NCBI GenBank assembly: GCA_017509605.1
Contig: JAFWPH010000072.1
Location: forward strand, 1 to 41,408
Direction of reading: 5' to 3'
DNA: 41,408 nucleotides
Source: Bacteroidaceae bacterium
Lineage (GTDB): Bacteria; Bacteroidota; Bacteroidia; Bacteroidales; Bacteroidaceae
Shown: piece after piece, positions 9,297 to 18,902 of the stretch
Numbering within the stretch: the stretch's first letter is position 1
Layout of the letters: each line of letters begins with the position of its first letter
The notes under the pieces: generated by a model
Databases searched by the model: none
Told to the model about the DNA's origin: nothing
What the model saw: the letters and a program-made list of their open reading frames with translations, nothing else
Made by a program: the position numbers and the translations under genes

Positions 9297-9328
9297 CAAA
9301 TTTACAAATAAAAGTCAACTAATACAAC
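9297..9328 (-). promoter_or_regulatory. promoter of the S9 peptidase gene
   Basis: CAAATTTA at 9297-9304 (minus strand TAAATTTG) is a consensus -7 box. CAAC at 9325-9328 (minus GTTG) at 20 bp spacing is a near-consensus -33. It lies 53 bp upstream of the S9 start. Confidence 0.6.
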
Positions 9329-9426
9329 GAAAGATTTGTAGGTTTTCATTTTTTCTTTAAAAGTCAATCGTCTTTAGTCATTAGATATTGCAATTACATT
9401 AACTATGATGACATCCTTCAGTGGTC

Positions 9427-9464
9427 GCAAAAAAGGTCGAGTTCCAAACGAGGAACCCGACCTT
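9427..9464 (-). terminator. intrinsic terminator after the broken secreted-protein gene
   Basis: A 13-bp stem with one mismatch (9433-9445 with 9452-9464) and a 6-nt loop, followed on the minus strand by TTTTTT. It lies just beyond the stop at 9509 of the minus-strand gene. Confidence 0.8.
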
Positions 9465-9508
9465 AATTCATATATCGACAAAATAGTTTTAGCGGACAAC
9501 AAACGTCA

Positions 9509-10299
9509 TCAACGCATCATACGTTTCTCCGAATGACCGTCCTTGTACTTGATGATGGTGACACCTCGAACAGGCCGTGCGAGACGCATACCGTTGAGGT
9601 CGTAATAGCCTTCAATCTCGTTGGAGAGAGACTCGCTGCGCAGGTCGTCAATGCCAGATAGGGACTGATTGCCGTAGTAGTAGAGACGGAATCCATCTAT
9701 GACAAGCAAGTCGTTCTCCGTTTTCAGTGGCACTTTGACACCGATGGTGATGACTCTGGGACTGACAAAGTCAGCTGTTCCAGATAGTCCTTGATGTCGG
9801 CGAAAATGACTTCATAGCTCAGGCGCACATTGTCGATGCACACATAGTTGCCTGTGCAACTCTTGATTTCGGCTCCGATGCGCAACTTCCCGTCCTTGAC
9901 CACACAAGTGACGGAGTAGTCGTTGGGCTGGCTGAAGGGGGTCTTCTTGTCATTGGCGTAAATCCAAGTACCCGTGCACTCCAGCGAAGAGTCGCTCTCC
10001 TTGATGTTCTGGCAAGCGACGGTCATCGTATAAGTACCTGCGGGAAGGCCGGTGAGGTCCTGGTAGATGTAGGCATCACCTGCCGTGCCGCCTGACCAGA
10101 CCTCACGGTAATAACCACCATGTTTCAAAGGAAAAGTATTGTTTCCCTGACGACCGAACGAATTGGTTTGCCATAGCGAACGTCCTTCTTGCTCAAAGTC
10201 GGGATCGGAGATCCTGTCCGTCATGTCGGTTTGCGCCATCACACTGGAACTGATTGACAAAGCAAACAATGATAATAATAGTAAGAATTTCTTTTTCAT
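9509..10299 (-). pseudogene. secreted carbohydrate-binding-like protein, broken by frameshift or deletion
   Basis: Two abutting minus-strand frames appear to be one gene. The first (9724-10299, 191 codons) has a signal peptide (LLLLSLFALSISSSVMA) and a beta-sandwich domain. It includes AGTYTMTVACQNIKES and ends its domain with CIDNVRLSYEV. It then runs out in VPESSPSVSKCH. The second frame (9509 to about 9790) continues with TADFVSPRVITIGVK, then IDGFRLYYYG, the typical end of another such domain. Last comes a Prevotella-type C-terminal tail (YYDLNGMRLARPVRG ... IIKYKDGH). The reading frame shifts near 9760-9790. The second sandwich domain is represented only by its end, so a deletion that removed most of it and changed the frame fits best. 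A sequencing error would explain the shift but not the missing domain. No catalytic domain is present. Confidence 0.65.
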
Positions 10300-10364
10300 T
10301 TCTTTAGTGTAGCATTAAAAAACAATGAGTTAAATAAGTTAGTTTAGCAATAAAAATATCAGCG

Positions 10365-10372
10365 CAAATATA
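10365..10372 (-). promoter_or_regulatory. -7 element upstream of the broken secreted-protein gene
   Basis: CAAATATA on the plus strand reads TATATTTG on the minus strand, followed by the frequent GC. It is 65 bp upstream of the start at 10299. A -33 box is not obvious. Confidence 0.45.
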
Positions 10373-10542
10373 GATGTTCTTCTTTATTCAGAATGATAAA
10401 CTATTGTCGAAAGATAGGACAAAATGAACATTATATTATATTGAATTAGAACAGTTTTCATTCTCGAGTTTAGGAAGTTGAAAAAGGGTTAAAAAGGTTA
10501 TGATACCTCTTTAACCCCTATTCATCTTTCTTCTAAATAAAC

Positions 10543-13500
10543 TCACTTCACCAACACTTTCTTTGAGTGGGTTGCGCCGCCATTGTTCGAGCGAACAATG
10601 TATAGTCCTTTGCCCAATGTCTGGCTGTTGACACGACGACCGTTGAGGTCATACACGGCAACAGACTCTTTGTCCATCATCCAATCTTTGTTATTTACTT
10701 CTAATTTCTCATCTTTCACTGAGATAATCCCGTTAGGGTCGTAACTTTTGTCGCGAAACAACCGGAGGGTCTTGGCGCGGAACTCCTGTTGTGATGCTGT
10801 GGTCAGATCGACGTTCCAACCGAGATACAAAGTAGTCTCGTCTTCAAGCGTGAAAGCAATGCCATAGAGGTCATCACTCTCGGGTGTTCCACCCAAGGCA
10901 TAGAAGGCTATGGCTTTTTCGGGTGTCTGTGCTGCCGTCAGTGGTTCCGTGGCGGCGAACGTGTAGGCTTTGCTGAGGTTGTAGATGGCATTGTAAGCTG
11001 CACAGAAGTAGTAGCGGCCTGCGGGCAAAGTCACCTGACGGTAAATGCGGGCGTTGGCGAGGTTGCCGGTGGCGCGGCTGGCATCATCCCACACACCGAG
11101 CATGAGGCAATCGTAACCGGGATAACGGTCAATGCCACGCTTGGTGCCATCGCCACCATTGGGGATGGAGAAATCGGCGACCTCCCAGTTTGTGGGTTCA
11201 CCGAAACGAACGTACGAACGGTCGCGGCGTTGGATGTTCTGATAGTTGCCGAGGTAGGAAGATGAAACATCCTTACCATTCGCGTCAATAATGCGGATAG
11301 CAGTCACACGCATGGCGTGGCCACTCTCGTTTTGCGGTATGTTGAAAACCCATCCAAGGCTCAGCGTCTCGGGTTGGTCGAGGTGGAAGTTGCAGACATC
11401 GTACTCGCCTGAATAGTCGGTGCGACTCATGTCGTACGAGGCAAGAACATTCGCTGTGGCGCCCTTGTCGGGAAACTCGATGCCACGAGCCACACGCAAC
11501 AAACCCTTGCCATTGTCAAGTCCTGCACGGCAGGTAACGGAGATGTGGAGGTGGTAGTCGCCGGCTGGCAACGCTGCCTTCGTGGTCTGATAGATCTTGT
11601 CGTTGACCAAAGCGGGTTCACCGCCGCTCCATTTCTCAAGACTGATGGCGCGTCCTCCCTCATAACTGTCAAAACCACCATGCGAGCCATTGTCCTGGTT
11701 GATGATGTTGTCGGTGACAACCCAAGGCTCGGCAAGAAGGCCGAAACGTGTGTTGGGCGCTGTGGAGGCATCCCCGCGGCTGAAGTTTCGCGCTTCAACA
11801 AGATATTCGGTGGTGATGTCCTCCATGTTGGAGGTGGGTTTGATGAGGCCGCCTTCGGCCTGGCCGTGTTCCTCGAAATTGGAGTAGGCAGCGAGGAGTT
11901 GGTTGTATGCCGAAGTGATACCTACGGGGAGGTCATCCGCTTGTTTACTGATTTCGATGGCAGCGGAGAGTGTTTCTATTGCTTCCTGGCTGTAGTAACC
12001 GGAGTTCTCGCCAATTCGTCCACCTGTACTCTGGAGCAACTCGATGGCTTGATCCTGCAGAGTTTTCAGCTCATCTGTGCTGATGGCTTCTTTCTGCATG
12101 AGTGTGATAACGGCTCCACCACGCGACAGACATTCTACATGGAGACTATTGGATTTGGTCACGTCCTGCGAGGCGAAACTGAACTGGCGGGCTTGTGCAC
12201 CATCGGTAATAAGGGCGGCAGAGTAGGTGGCTTCACCAAGGAAATCCAAAGGAATATCAAAAGCCACTGCTTCTGATTTTCCGTTCAGCGCTGCGATATA
12301 CCAATTGTCGCCCTTGCGGCGTGCTATGATGAACGATTGGCCAGGGTAACCATCGATAAAACGTGTCTCGTCCCATGCCACCGGTACCTTCATCATGTGC
12401 CTCTTGGCCATGAGGGGGAGAGCATAAAACCCTTCGGGACGGTCGGCCCAATGCTGGATGCCTGACTCAAAGGCCACGGAGAGGGCCAACTCATGGGCGA
12501 AAGTAGTGGTGTGGGGATGTTGGGAGTCGGTGAAAGCCACAGGGGTGTAGTCCATCGGGCCTACTACGTTGCGTGTGTATGTCAACAGGCAGTTGATGCG
12601 AGCGCCTTCGGTAGTCATCGTTCCGCCGTTGTTGTACTGCTCGCCACCGAAAACGGCCTCCTGCGACATCAGATGGGGATAGGTGCGGCTCCATCCGCGT
12701 GGAATGGTGCAACCGTGGAAGTTGACGAGAATCTGATATTTGGCAGCGTCCTCGAGGATGTCGGCGAAGTACTGCATGGTGTGTTGTTTGTCGCTCTCGA
12801 AGAAGTCAATCTTCACACCTTTCACACCAATGCGTTTCAGCCAGGCAAACTCCTGACGCCGACGACTGCTGTTCTGCATTTTCTCATCGTTGGAGTGATA
12901 CCAAAGCATGGGATTGACTCCTCGGGCGGTGGCATACCGTACGGCATCTTCCACTCCACCGCCATTGCCCATCTGTTCCCATTCCCAGTCGAACAGCACG
13001 TAAGGCCAACCCATTGCCACGGCCAAATCTACGTAGCGCTTGCATATCTGATAGTCTTTGGTGCCGTGGTTATATGCCCAATACACCCATGCGGCACTGC
13101 CTGGTTGGACGAAGTCGGTGTTCTCAACCGCACAAGGCTCGGACACATCTTCTACGAGTGTCGATTCGACAATCGTGGAGAGGCTGCCGATGATCATCAC
13201 ACGCCATGGACCTGTCCAAGCACCCTTCCATGTGGGATTGACGGCGCCCACACCATAGCCTTCCGAAGCGGAAGGATATGTGATCTCGTACTGAAGCGCG
13301 TTGGTGTTGTTGTCAAGGTGAGACGAGCAATATGAACGTCCGATGTTGGCTTCTGTGATGAGGGCAAAGGTACCGTCGTTCTCAAACAAGGCTGGATAAC
13401 TCCATGTGCCTCTCTGGCCACCACGAGCCTGATAAGGGAAGTCGGCCTCGTAAGAAGTGTTGAAAGGCTGGAGCCAGCGGTGAAAGTTGGTATTGATGTT

Positions 13501-13971
13501 GTAAATGGTGTTCTCCCCTGTGAAGGTAATCGTACCGTTGTCATCGTCTGGCAACTTATAACGGAAAACGATACCGTCCTCGTATGCGCGCACCTCAACG
13601 ACCATCTCCTTGCCTTTATTGTTGGCAAAAGTCACCTCAACACTGTTGGCACTGTTGCTGACAGTGGAGCGCTTGCCATGAATGGCTGTGTAGCTCTCGT
13701 TGATTGTCTGTGGTTCAGTGGCACTGACAAACGTGAGGTTCGACACAAAGTTGCCTACGGAGCTATTCAAACCTAATCGCACTCTTGCCATTTGCCTGTC
13801 CTGGGCATCGTTGACAACAATATAAGGTATCCTGGCATTGAACTGGACATCGGCCTTCAAACCCGTCGTGGGACTGGTCAGGGTCACCACCGAATCTGCC
13901 CGAACCGGAGTGCTGATACCAAAGAAACAGAGGAATAAATAATAAAGAAAAGAATAACGAGAGCCTTTCAT
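10543..13971 (-). CDS. GH97 glycoside hydrolase with FIVAR-like, two CBM-like and C-terminal sorting domains
   Basis: A 1142-residue secreted enzyme. The frame is open upstream, but ATG 13971 fits because a signal peptide (YSFLYYLFLCFFGISTPVRA) starts there and a promoter lies just upstream. The GH97 region spans about 27-630: an N-terminal beta-sandwich, a TIM barrel with WVYWAYNHG (295-303) and GVKIDFFESDKQ (385-396), and MSQEAVFGGEQ (435-445). Asp389 in the GVKIDFF strand sits where retaining alpha-galactosidase-type GH97 enzymes carry a nucleophile; Glu438 may be the acid. The substrate remains an inference. A helical FIVAR-like segment follows (about 633-700). Then come two related sandwich domains of DUF5013 type (about 715-880 and 885-1060) and a tail (AVYDLNGRRVNSQ) typical of Prevotella exported proteins. 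The usual GH97 length is about 650-750, so the C-terminal half is extra binding and sorting material. Confidence 0.9.
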   Translation of the reverse strand: MKGSRYSFLYYLFLCFFGISTPVRADSVVTLTSPTTGLKADVQFNARIPYIVVNDAQDRQMARVRLGLNSSVGNFVSNLTFVSATEPQTINESYTAIHGKRSTVSNSANSVEVTFANNKGKEMVVEVRAYEDGIVFRYKLPDDDNGTITFTGENTIYNINTNFHRWLQPFNTSYEADFPYQARGGQRGTWSYPALFENDGTFALITEANIGRSYCSSHLDNNTNALQYEITYPSASEGYGVGAVNPTWKGAWTGPWRVMIIGSLSTIVESTLVEDVSEPCAVENTDFVQPGSAAWVYWAYNHGTKDYQICKRYVDLAVAMGWPYVLFDWEWEQMGNGGGVEDAVRYATARGVNPMLWYHSNDEKMQNSSRRRQEFAWLKRIGVKGVKIDFFESDKQHTMQYFADILEDAAKYQILVNFHGCTIPRGWSRTYPHLMSQEAVFGGEQYNNGGTMTTEGARINCLLTYTRNVVGPMDYTPVAFTDSQHPHTTTFAHELALSVAFESGIQHWADRPEGFYALPLMAKRHMMKVPVAWDETRFIDGYPGQSFIIARRKGDNWYIAALNGKSEAVAFDIPLDFLGEATYSAALITDGAQARQFSFASQDVTKSNSLHVECLSRGGAVITLMQKEAISTDELKTLQDQAIELLQSTGGRIGENSGYYSQEAIETLSAAIEISKQADDLPVGITSAYNQLLAAYSNFEEHGQAEGGLIKPTSNMEDITTEYLVEARNFSRGDASTAPNTRFGLLAEPWVVTDNIINQDNGSHGGFDSYEGGRAISLEKWSGGEPALVNDKIYQTTKAALPAGDYHLHISVTCRAGLDNGKGLLRVARGIEFPDKGATANVLASYDMSRTDYSGEYDVCNFHLDQPETLSLGWVFNIPQNESGHAMRVTAIRIIDANGKDVSSSYLGNYQNIQRRDRSYVRFGEPTNWEVADFSIPNGGDGTKRGIDRYPGYDCLMLGVWDDASRATGNLANARIYRQVTLPAGRYYFCAAYNAIYNLSKAYTFAATEPLTAAQTPEKAIAFYALGGTPESDDLYGIAFTLEDETTLYLGWNVDLTTASQQEFRAKTLRLFRDKSYDPNGIISVKDEKLEVNNKDWMMDKESVAVYDLNGRRVNSQTLGKGLYIVRSNNGGATHSKKVLVK

Positions 13972-14028
13972 ATATACCACATGTTTATCAATGAACATAA
14001 AAACCATCCCAGTGGAATGTTGATTGTG

Positions 14029-14036
14029 CAAATATA
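14029..14036 (-). promoter_or_regulatory. -7 element of the GH97 gene
   Basis: CAAATATA (minus TATATTTG, followed by C) lies 58 bp upstream of the GH97 start. It supports that start, because longer versions of the frame would begin upstream of this promoter. The -33 box is weak. Confidence 0.55.
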
Positions 14037-14147
14037 CACAAAAAAAATCATCTCTCCACCTTTTAATTGGATTATTTCTTGATATACATGGTTTTATAAC
14101 CGAATTGATAGGTGATAATTGAACGGATTGGTCCTTCGTTTTGTGTC

Positions 14148-14243
14148 TTTTCCACCATACAGGATGGAAAAGAGGTGGAAAAAGAAGCGGAAAGTAGCTA
14201 AATATCAGTGCAAAAAGGATGGAATACCGATTTCCATCCTTTT
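14148..14243. promoter_or_regulatory. two inverted repeats in the divergent intergenic region (candidate operators)
   Basis: Outer repeat: TTTTCCACC (14148-14156) with GGTGGAAAA (14174-14182), 17-nt spacer. Second repeat: AAAAGGATGGAA (14213-14224) with TTCCATCCTTTT (14232-14243), a perfect 12-bp dyad with a 7-nt spacer. GGATGGAA also occurs a third time at 14162-14169. The 12-bp dyad ends just before the -33 box of the rightward promoter. These may bind a regulator shared by the GH97 gene and the 14298 operon. The stem could alternatively act as a terminator, but no gene ends here. Confidence 0.55.
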
Positions 14244-14245
14244 CT

Positions 14246-14277
14246 CTTGCGAAGACCATCCATTTGCCGTACTTTTG
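14246..14277 (+). promoter_or_regulatory. promoter of the 14298-18716 operon
   Basis: TACTTTTG at 14270-14277 is a consensus -7 box. CTTG at 14246-14249 at 20 bp spacing is a near-consensus -33. The predicted start leaves only about 15-17 nt of leader before ATG 14298. Confidence 0.6.
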
Positions 14278-14297
14278 CAAAAAAAAACGGAAACGAC

Positions 14298-15953
14298 ATG
14301 AAAAAGAAGACTATTGGAATCATCGTTGCTGTGCTATTGCTGGCATTCGTCGGCGTTATTGGATGGTACTTTCGCAACTTGCCACAGAAGCGATTCCTGA
14401 AGGAGGCAGAAGATATTGTGTTCATTGACGTGGACAGTGCGGCAAAGCTATTGGCAAAAATCGACTCAACACGACTGACCCAAAGCTCACAAATGTTGTA
14501 CGACCTGATGAGGGCTTTGGTGAAGGAAGAGCGCGATCAACTGCTCAACAACGACACGGTCTCATGCCTGTCATCAGCCGACACAACCATATTAGTATCC
14601 TCCGATACGGACAGACCAAAGCCAGTAACCTCACCTGTATGGAACTTCAAACGCACAATGGTCTCTCAGAAAACGGATGACCAAGTGCAACTCTCCGACA
14701 GTTCACTACTGCGTGTCTATGAGTATTATGAACACGCGAGCCTTGGTGGTACAGCTGACGACAAGGAAGCCTTGCGACGTTTCGGACGCATCTGTTGGGT
14801 GCTGAGCCAAGACAAAGGAAAGACCCTGCATCTCAACTCCGACAAACTCCTCCATCTCGCCATCCATTGTGGTGAGGCCGACGACGACCACGCCTTGGGT
14901 TATCGCGCTTACCATCTTTTAGGCCAACGCACGGAAGGCGAAATGCAACTCTTGTGCCAGACTCGTGCCCTCCAACGATATCGACTGTCGCCCGACCATA
15001 CGCGGTGGCTCCTGACGTTGTTGAACGACTACGGACATGCCGTCCTGAAGACTGGACCCTTCGATCTCCACCGATTCGCATCATTGGAGTGCGTCGCCAA
15101 CATCGTTTCCCGTCAGCACGAGCGACAGCTATCCGCCAATGTCTGCGATTCCGTCTTCCTGTGTCTGGATTCGCTATGGGCCTTACCCGCCCCAGGTTTT
15201 AAATATGCCGTTTTTTCGGTTTACAGCTACGAAGGGAAAACAAACATATCCGAATTCAGCGTGCCTGCCGACACGTATGAAGACAATCAACAAAGACACG
15301 AAAAAGGCGAAGCTGAATCTGGTAAGCCGGAGTTTGAGTCTAAGTGGCAAGACGCCATCAACGCATTCAACATCTCCCAGGACACCTACTTGGCCGCTGG
15401 CTATGCAATGAAAACCGCGTCATTGCAACAACGGCTGATGACTGCGGTTATCGTCATCCTCCTACTGAGCCTGTTGCTCCTCGCGCTCCTTTTCCGCAAC
15501 TGGCGCAACAAGACACGGCAACGCCATGAAGCCGAACGCACTGCTCATCAGCGCGAAGCGGAACAACTGACCGAGCGTCTGCGACAGAAAGACGTGATGA
15601 TTACAATGTTGCGAGACCATATCATGGACAAGAGCGAGATTCTCGACATGCTGGAACCGACGGCGGGCAAGCGTACCATCATCAACGCCCGCAACTGGCG
15701 AGAGATAGAGATGACCTTAGATACCGCCGATGGTAACTTTGTCAGTCGTCTGCGCACCGAACACCCTGAGTTCAGCGAGGAGGACATCCGCCTCTGTATG
15801 CTCACGCGGTTGCGACTCTCCAACAACGCACTGGCCGCCATCTATGTCATCTCCGTGTCCGCTGTCCAACACCGCAAGCAAAAACTGAAAAAAGAAGGCT
15901 TCGGCATCACCGACCCCTCCGTGACCCTCGACCAATTCATCGCGGAGTACTGA
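14298..15953 (+). CDS. membrane-spanning regulator-like protein (DUF6377-like) with C-terminal HTH-like segment
   Basis: A 551-residue protein. ATG 14298 is chosen because it sits just after the promoter and begins a clean membrane segment (6-23). Residues 30-370 form a mostly helical extracytoplasmic region. A second membrane segment (about 380-399, VIVILLLSLLLLALLF) leads to a charged coiled coil (400-440). The C-terminal domain resembles the LuxR-like end of Bacteroidales one-component regulators: FSEEDIRLCMLTRLRLSNNA, then ISVSAVQHRKQKLKKEGF (about 490-535). DUF6377 is my best family match. The likely role is a membrane sensor that binds DNA directly; the N-terminal half shows no recognisable ligand-binding domain. 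It ends 45 bp before the outer-membrane protein gene. Confidence 0.7.
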   Translation: MKKKTIGIIVAVLLLAFVGVIGWYFRNLPQKRFLKEAEDIVFIDVDSAAKLLAKIDSTRLTQSSQMLYDLMRALVKEERDQLLNNDTVSCLSSADTTILVSSDTDRPKPVTSPVWNFKRTMVSQKTDDQVQLSDSSLLRVYEYYEHASLGGTADDKEALRRFGRICWVLSQDKGKTLHLNSDKLLHLAIHCGEADDDHALGYRAYHLLGQRTEGEMQLLCQTRALQRYRLSPDHTRWLLTLLNDYGHAVLKTGPFDLHRFASLECVANIVSRQHERQLSANVCDSVFLCLDSLWALPAPGFKYAVFSVYSYEGKTNISEFSVPADTYEDNQQRHEKGEAESGKPEFESKWQDAINAFNISQDTYLAAGYAMKTASLQQRLMTAVIVILLLSLLLLALLFRNWRNKTRQRHEAERTAHQREAEQLTERLRQKDVMITMLRDHIMDKSEILDMLEPTAGKRTIINARNWREIEMTLDTADGNFVSRLRTEHPEFSEEDIRLCMLTRLRLSNNALAAIYVISVSAVQHRKQKLKKEGFGITDPSVTLDQFIAEY

Positions 15954-15998
15954 AAAAAAGCTCCTATATATTACGTTAACTAAATAATCATCATTCAC

Positions 15999-18716
15999 AT
16001 GAGAACCCTTTATTTTCGATGCGGAAAACTCCGCATCCTGCCCTTGCTATGCCTTTTTCTTGGCATGCAGACCGCACAGGCCGACGTGATCAAAGGTCTC
16101 GTTGTCGATGCGGAGACAATGGAACCTTTGCCCGACGCATCGGTAAAGATGATCCAGAAAACGGACAACGCCACTTTTACGACTACGACAAGAGCCGACT
16201 CACTGGGCGTGTTCTATATTCACGCCAACGGGAAATGCACCATCGAGGCTTCGATGCTCGGATACTACTCGAAGACGAAGACAGTGCTGGCTTTCAACGA
16301 CAGCCAGAAGGACACGCTCGACATCGGCACGATAGAACTGAAAATGTCACCGCAGATGCTCAGGATGGTGGAAGTGACAGGACGTGCGCGACGTTTCACA
16401 GTCAGAGGCGACACCATCGTCTTCCATCCCGAAGCGTTCCACTTGCAGGAAGGCGCACGACTTGACGAACTCATCCGCCAGTTGCCAGGCGTAGAAGTGG
16501 ACGGCGAGGGCAAGATGTGGTGGAACGGCAAGCCTATCCGCCTGACCATGGACGGCGAGAGCATGTTGGGCGGCGACCAGTTGATGAAGCAGTTGCCAGT
16601 CGAAGCGGTGCACGACATCAAGGCATACAACAAGGCATCGGAGTTCAGTGAACGCACGGGCAAGAACGATGGCACGCAAGACATGGTGCTCGACCTGACC
16701 ATCAAGCCTGGTTTCCTCGACCGCTGGTACGGCGACGTGACTGTGGGCTACCAGACTCCGGAATACTACGAGGGCGAACTGACGATGAACCGCCTGTCGA
16801 AAAGCGATCCTGTGATGGTGTCCGCCAATGCCAATAACCTCAACAAGAACATCCGCAAGACGATGAGCGGATGGAGCAGCAGTATGGGAAGCGGCTACGG
16901 ACAGGAGCAAGGCGCCGCGGCGGGCTATCAGCACAAGTGGAACAAGAAGGAGAGAACGCAGGAACTGAGGAGCCAGTACAGCTTCACTGGGGGTGTGGCT
17001 CATGACGACAAATGGAACACCACACACGAGGAAACCGAGAACTACATGCCCAACACGGACGCAACACGCAACAGCAGCGAGACATACGACCGCAACCACA
17101 AACTGGCTCCGAGGCTGAACGCCGACCTGCGATGGGCCATCGACTCACTGAACACATTCTCCCTTCGCGCCAGCGTGGAGCATAAGAACAAACGCTCGCA
17201 TAGCCGACAGACAATCGAACAAGAGGAAGCCCAAGACGCCAACACTCCGTACACCTCGATTCTATCGCAGCAAAACAATGCCCACAGCAACGGACGAGAG
17301 ACCGCACTCAGCACCTCCACAGGATGGGAGCACTACATCAAAGACGGTTCGCTCGGCGCAAGTCTGGAACTGAACTACATCGATGGCAAAGACAGCTACT
17401 GGATGGAGCGAACGGTCACCTCACATACCGAGTCTATTACGCCATACCAACTCAACCAACATTCCACCTCACCCTACTCCTATCTCTACGCTTCGGCAGA
17501 AGCCCACCACAACCGCTGGCTCACCAAGAAATGGATGATGCAGATGCAGTACAGTTACCAATACAGCCACGACAACAACGACTGCGACTTCATGACCAAC
17601 GGAGTGGACGATACCGCAAACTCCTACCGCGACCATCACACGAACAACAGACACCATCTGAGGCTCTCTTCCACCATCAACCTTTCTCCCGTCCAAATCA
17701 TGCCCAATGTCACGGCAAGATGGCAGCGCGAGAGCCAGGACTACCAACGCGGACTGCTCGATACCGCCGCCGTACGGAATGTTCTGCTCATCGACCCATC
17801 CGTCCGCGCTACGTGGAAACTCAGCAAGACCGCGGGCTTCGAACTGAATTATGGATTCAGCACATCGCAGCCGAGAATCATTCTGACCATCGGCTACCGC
17901 GACCTTACCGACCCGCTCTTCATCACCGAAGGAAACCCTGACCTGAAGGACTCTCACAACCACAACTTCGGGCTGTCCTACAACATGATGCTCGCCCGAA
18001 GCCAAACCTCACTACATGCCAGCATCGGCCATCAGACCAATGATCGCGACCGTGTGACAGCACTCAGCTACAATCCCACAACTGCCGTCTATGTCAGCCG
18101 TCCTGAGAACATCCAAGGAGGCCATAACTGGGATTTCCGACTCAACATCGACCAGGCACTCGGTGAAATGTTCCGCTTGGAGAACGACTTCCGTCTCAAT
18201 ACTGAAGAGCATTACGGTTATCTGACATTGTTGCCCACCCAAACAGAACACACGTTAAATCGCCAAACCGACTTCCACCCCCGAGACAGACTCACTCTGT
18301 CGTTCGACAAAAATGGGTTCAAAGCCTCCGCATTCGTTTCTATAGAAGTCGACCGACTTCGTTTCTCTGCCTCACCAGAGCAAAACACCACGCTTTGGGA
18401 CAACGCTTTCGGATTCAACGCCGAAGCCACCATGGGCAACTTCGTCTTCGCGACCGACCTCACCGAGTTCACACACCGAGGCTATACGGTTCAATCGATG
18501 AACCGTAACATACTCCTCTGGAACGCTGCCGTGACATGGAAAATCCTGAAGAACAAAGCCCGTCTGGAACTGGATTTTGAAGACATTCTGAACAAGCAGG
18601 ACAGCTTCTGGAGTTTCAGCTCGGCCTACCAGCGCACAACCTCATGGAGGGATTTCCGCCACCACTACATCAACCTTACCTTCACTTATCACCTCGATGC
18701 GAAAAATAAGGACTGA
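15999..18716 (+). CDS. outer-membrane beta-barrel protein with carboxypeptidase-regulatory-like N-domain
   Basis: A 905-residue exported protein with signal peptide (LLCLFLGMQTAQA). An N-terminal carboxypeptidase-D regulatory-like domain (about 29-115: VIKGLVVDAETMEPLPDASV) follows. Then comes a plug-like segment (about 120-235: LDELIRQLPGVEVDGEGKMW), and a long beta-barrel with many aromatic, alternating strands up to the end. This is the TonB-dependent-receptor-like OMP_b-brl_3 architecture, not a SusC: there is no SusD partner and the length is short. Its cargo is unknown. It is the second gene of an operon with the membrane-spanning regulator-like protein, and this may be a sensor-plus-barrel pair. 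Confidence 0.82.
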   Translation: MRTLYFRCGKLRILPLLCLFLGMQTAQADVIKGLVVDAETMEPLPDASVKMIQKTDNATFTTTTRADSLGVFYIHANGKCTIEASMLGYYSKTKTVLAFNDSQKDTLDIGTIELKMSPQMLRMVEVTGRARRFTVRGDTIVFHPEAFHLQEGARLDELIRQLPGVEVDGEGKMWWNGKPIRLTMDGESMLGGDQLMKQLPVEAVHDIKAYNKASEFSERTGKNDGTQDMVLDLTIKPGFLDRWYGDVTVGYQTPEYYEGELTMNRLSKSDPVMVSANANNLNKNIRKTMSGWSSSMGSGYGQEQGAAAGYQHKWNKKERTQELRSQYSFTGGVAHDDKWNTTHEETENYMPNTDATRNSSETYDRNHKLAPRLNADLRWAIDSLNTFSLRASVEHKNKRSHSRQTIEQEEAQDANTPYTSILSQQNNAHSNGRETALSTSTGWEHYIKDGSLGASLELNYIDGKDSYWMERTVTSHTESITPYQLNQHSTSPYSYLYASAEAHHNRWLTKKWMMQMQYSYQYSHDNNDCDFMTNGVDDTANSYRDHHTNNRHHLRLSSTINLSPVQIMPNVTARWQRESQDYQRGLLDTAAVRNVLLIDPSVRATWKLSKTAGFELNYGFSTSQPRIILTIGYRDLTDPLFITEGNPDLKDSHNHNFGLSYNMMLARSQTSLHASIGHQTNDRDRVTALSYNPTTAVYVSRPENIQGGHNWDFRLNIDQALGEMFRLENDFRLNTEEHYGYLTLLPTQTEHTLNRQTDFHPRDRLTLSFDKNGFKASAFVSIEVDRLRFSASPEQNTTLWDNAFGFNAEATMGNFVFATDLTEFTHRGYTVQSMNRNILLWNAAVTWKILKNKARLELDFEDILNKQDSFWSFSSAYQRTTSWRDFRHHYINLTFTYHLDAKNKD

Positions 18717-18758
18717 ATGATAACAGTAAAGACTCCATCGAAAAATTACTACGAAAGA

Positions 18759-18790
18759 TTTGCGTGATTGCGTTTTTTTCTTTAAGTTTG
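18759..18790 (+). promoter_or_regulatory. promoter of the lipoprotein/GH43 cluster
   Basis: TTTG at 18759-18762 and TAAGTTTG at 18783-18790 are 20 bp apart, matching the Bacteroidetes consensus. The predicted transcript begins within an eroded lipoprotein fragment before the first intact gene at 18903. Confidence 0.6.
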
Positions 18791-18802
18791 CCATGATATC
18801 TT

Positions 18803-18889
18803 GCGAAAAGCCTCTTCATCTATGTCTATCCAGATAATGATAATCTCGTTGTCACCTTCAGGCATGAAGAGTCTAAGCGTGCTTTAAAA
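18803..18889 (+). pseudogene. eroded 3' fragment of the lipoprotein family
   Basis: In frame with TTC at 18815 this reads FIYVYPDNDNLVVTF, then EESKRALK. It lines up with the last 25 residues of the two intact lipoproteins downstream (IIYVYPGADSL ... EESKRIYKR). The upstream part of the gene is missing and the stop has been lost. It is the most diverged of the family pieces in this locus. Confidence 0.65.
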
Positions 18890-18902
18890 ACAGAAAGGCA
18901 AT

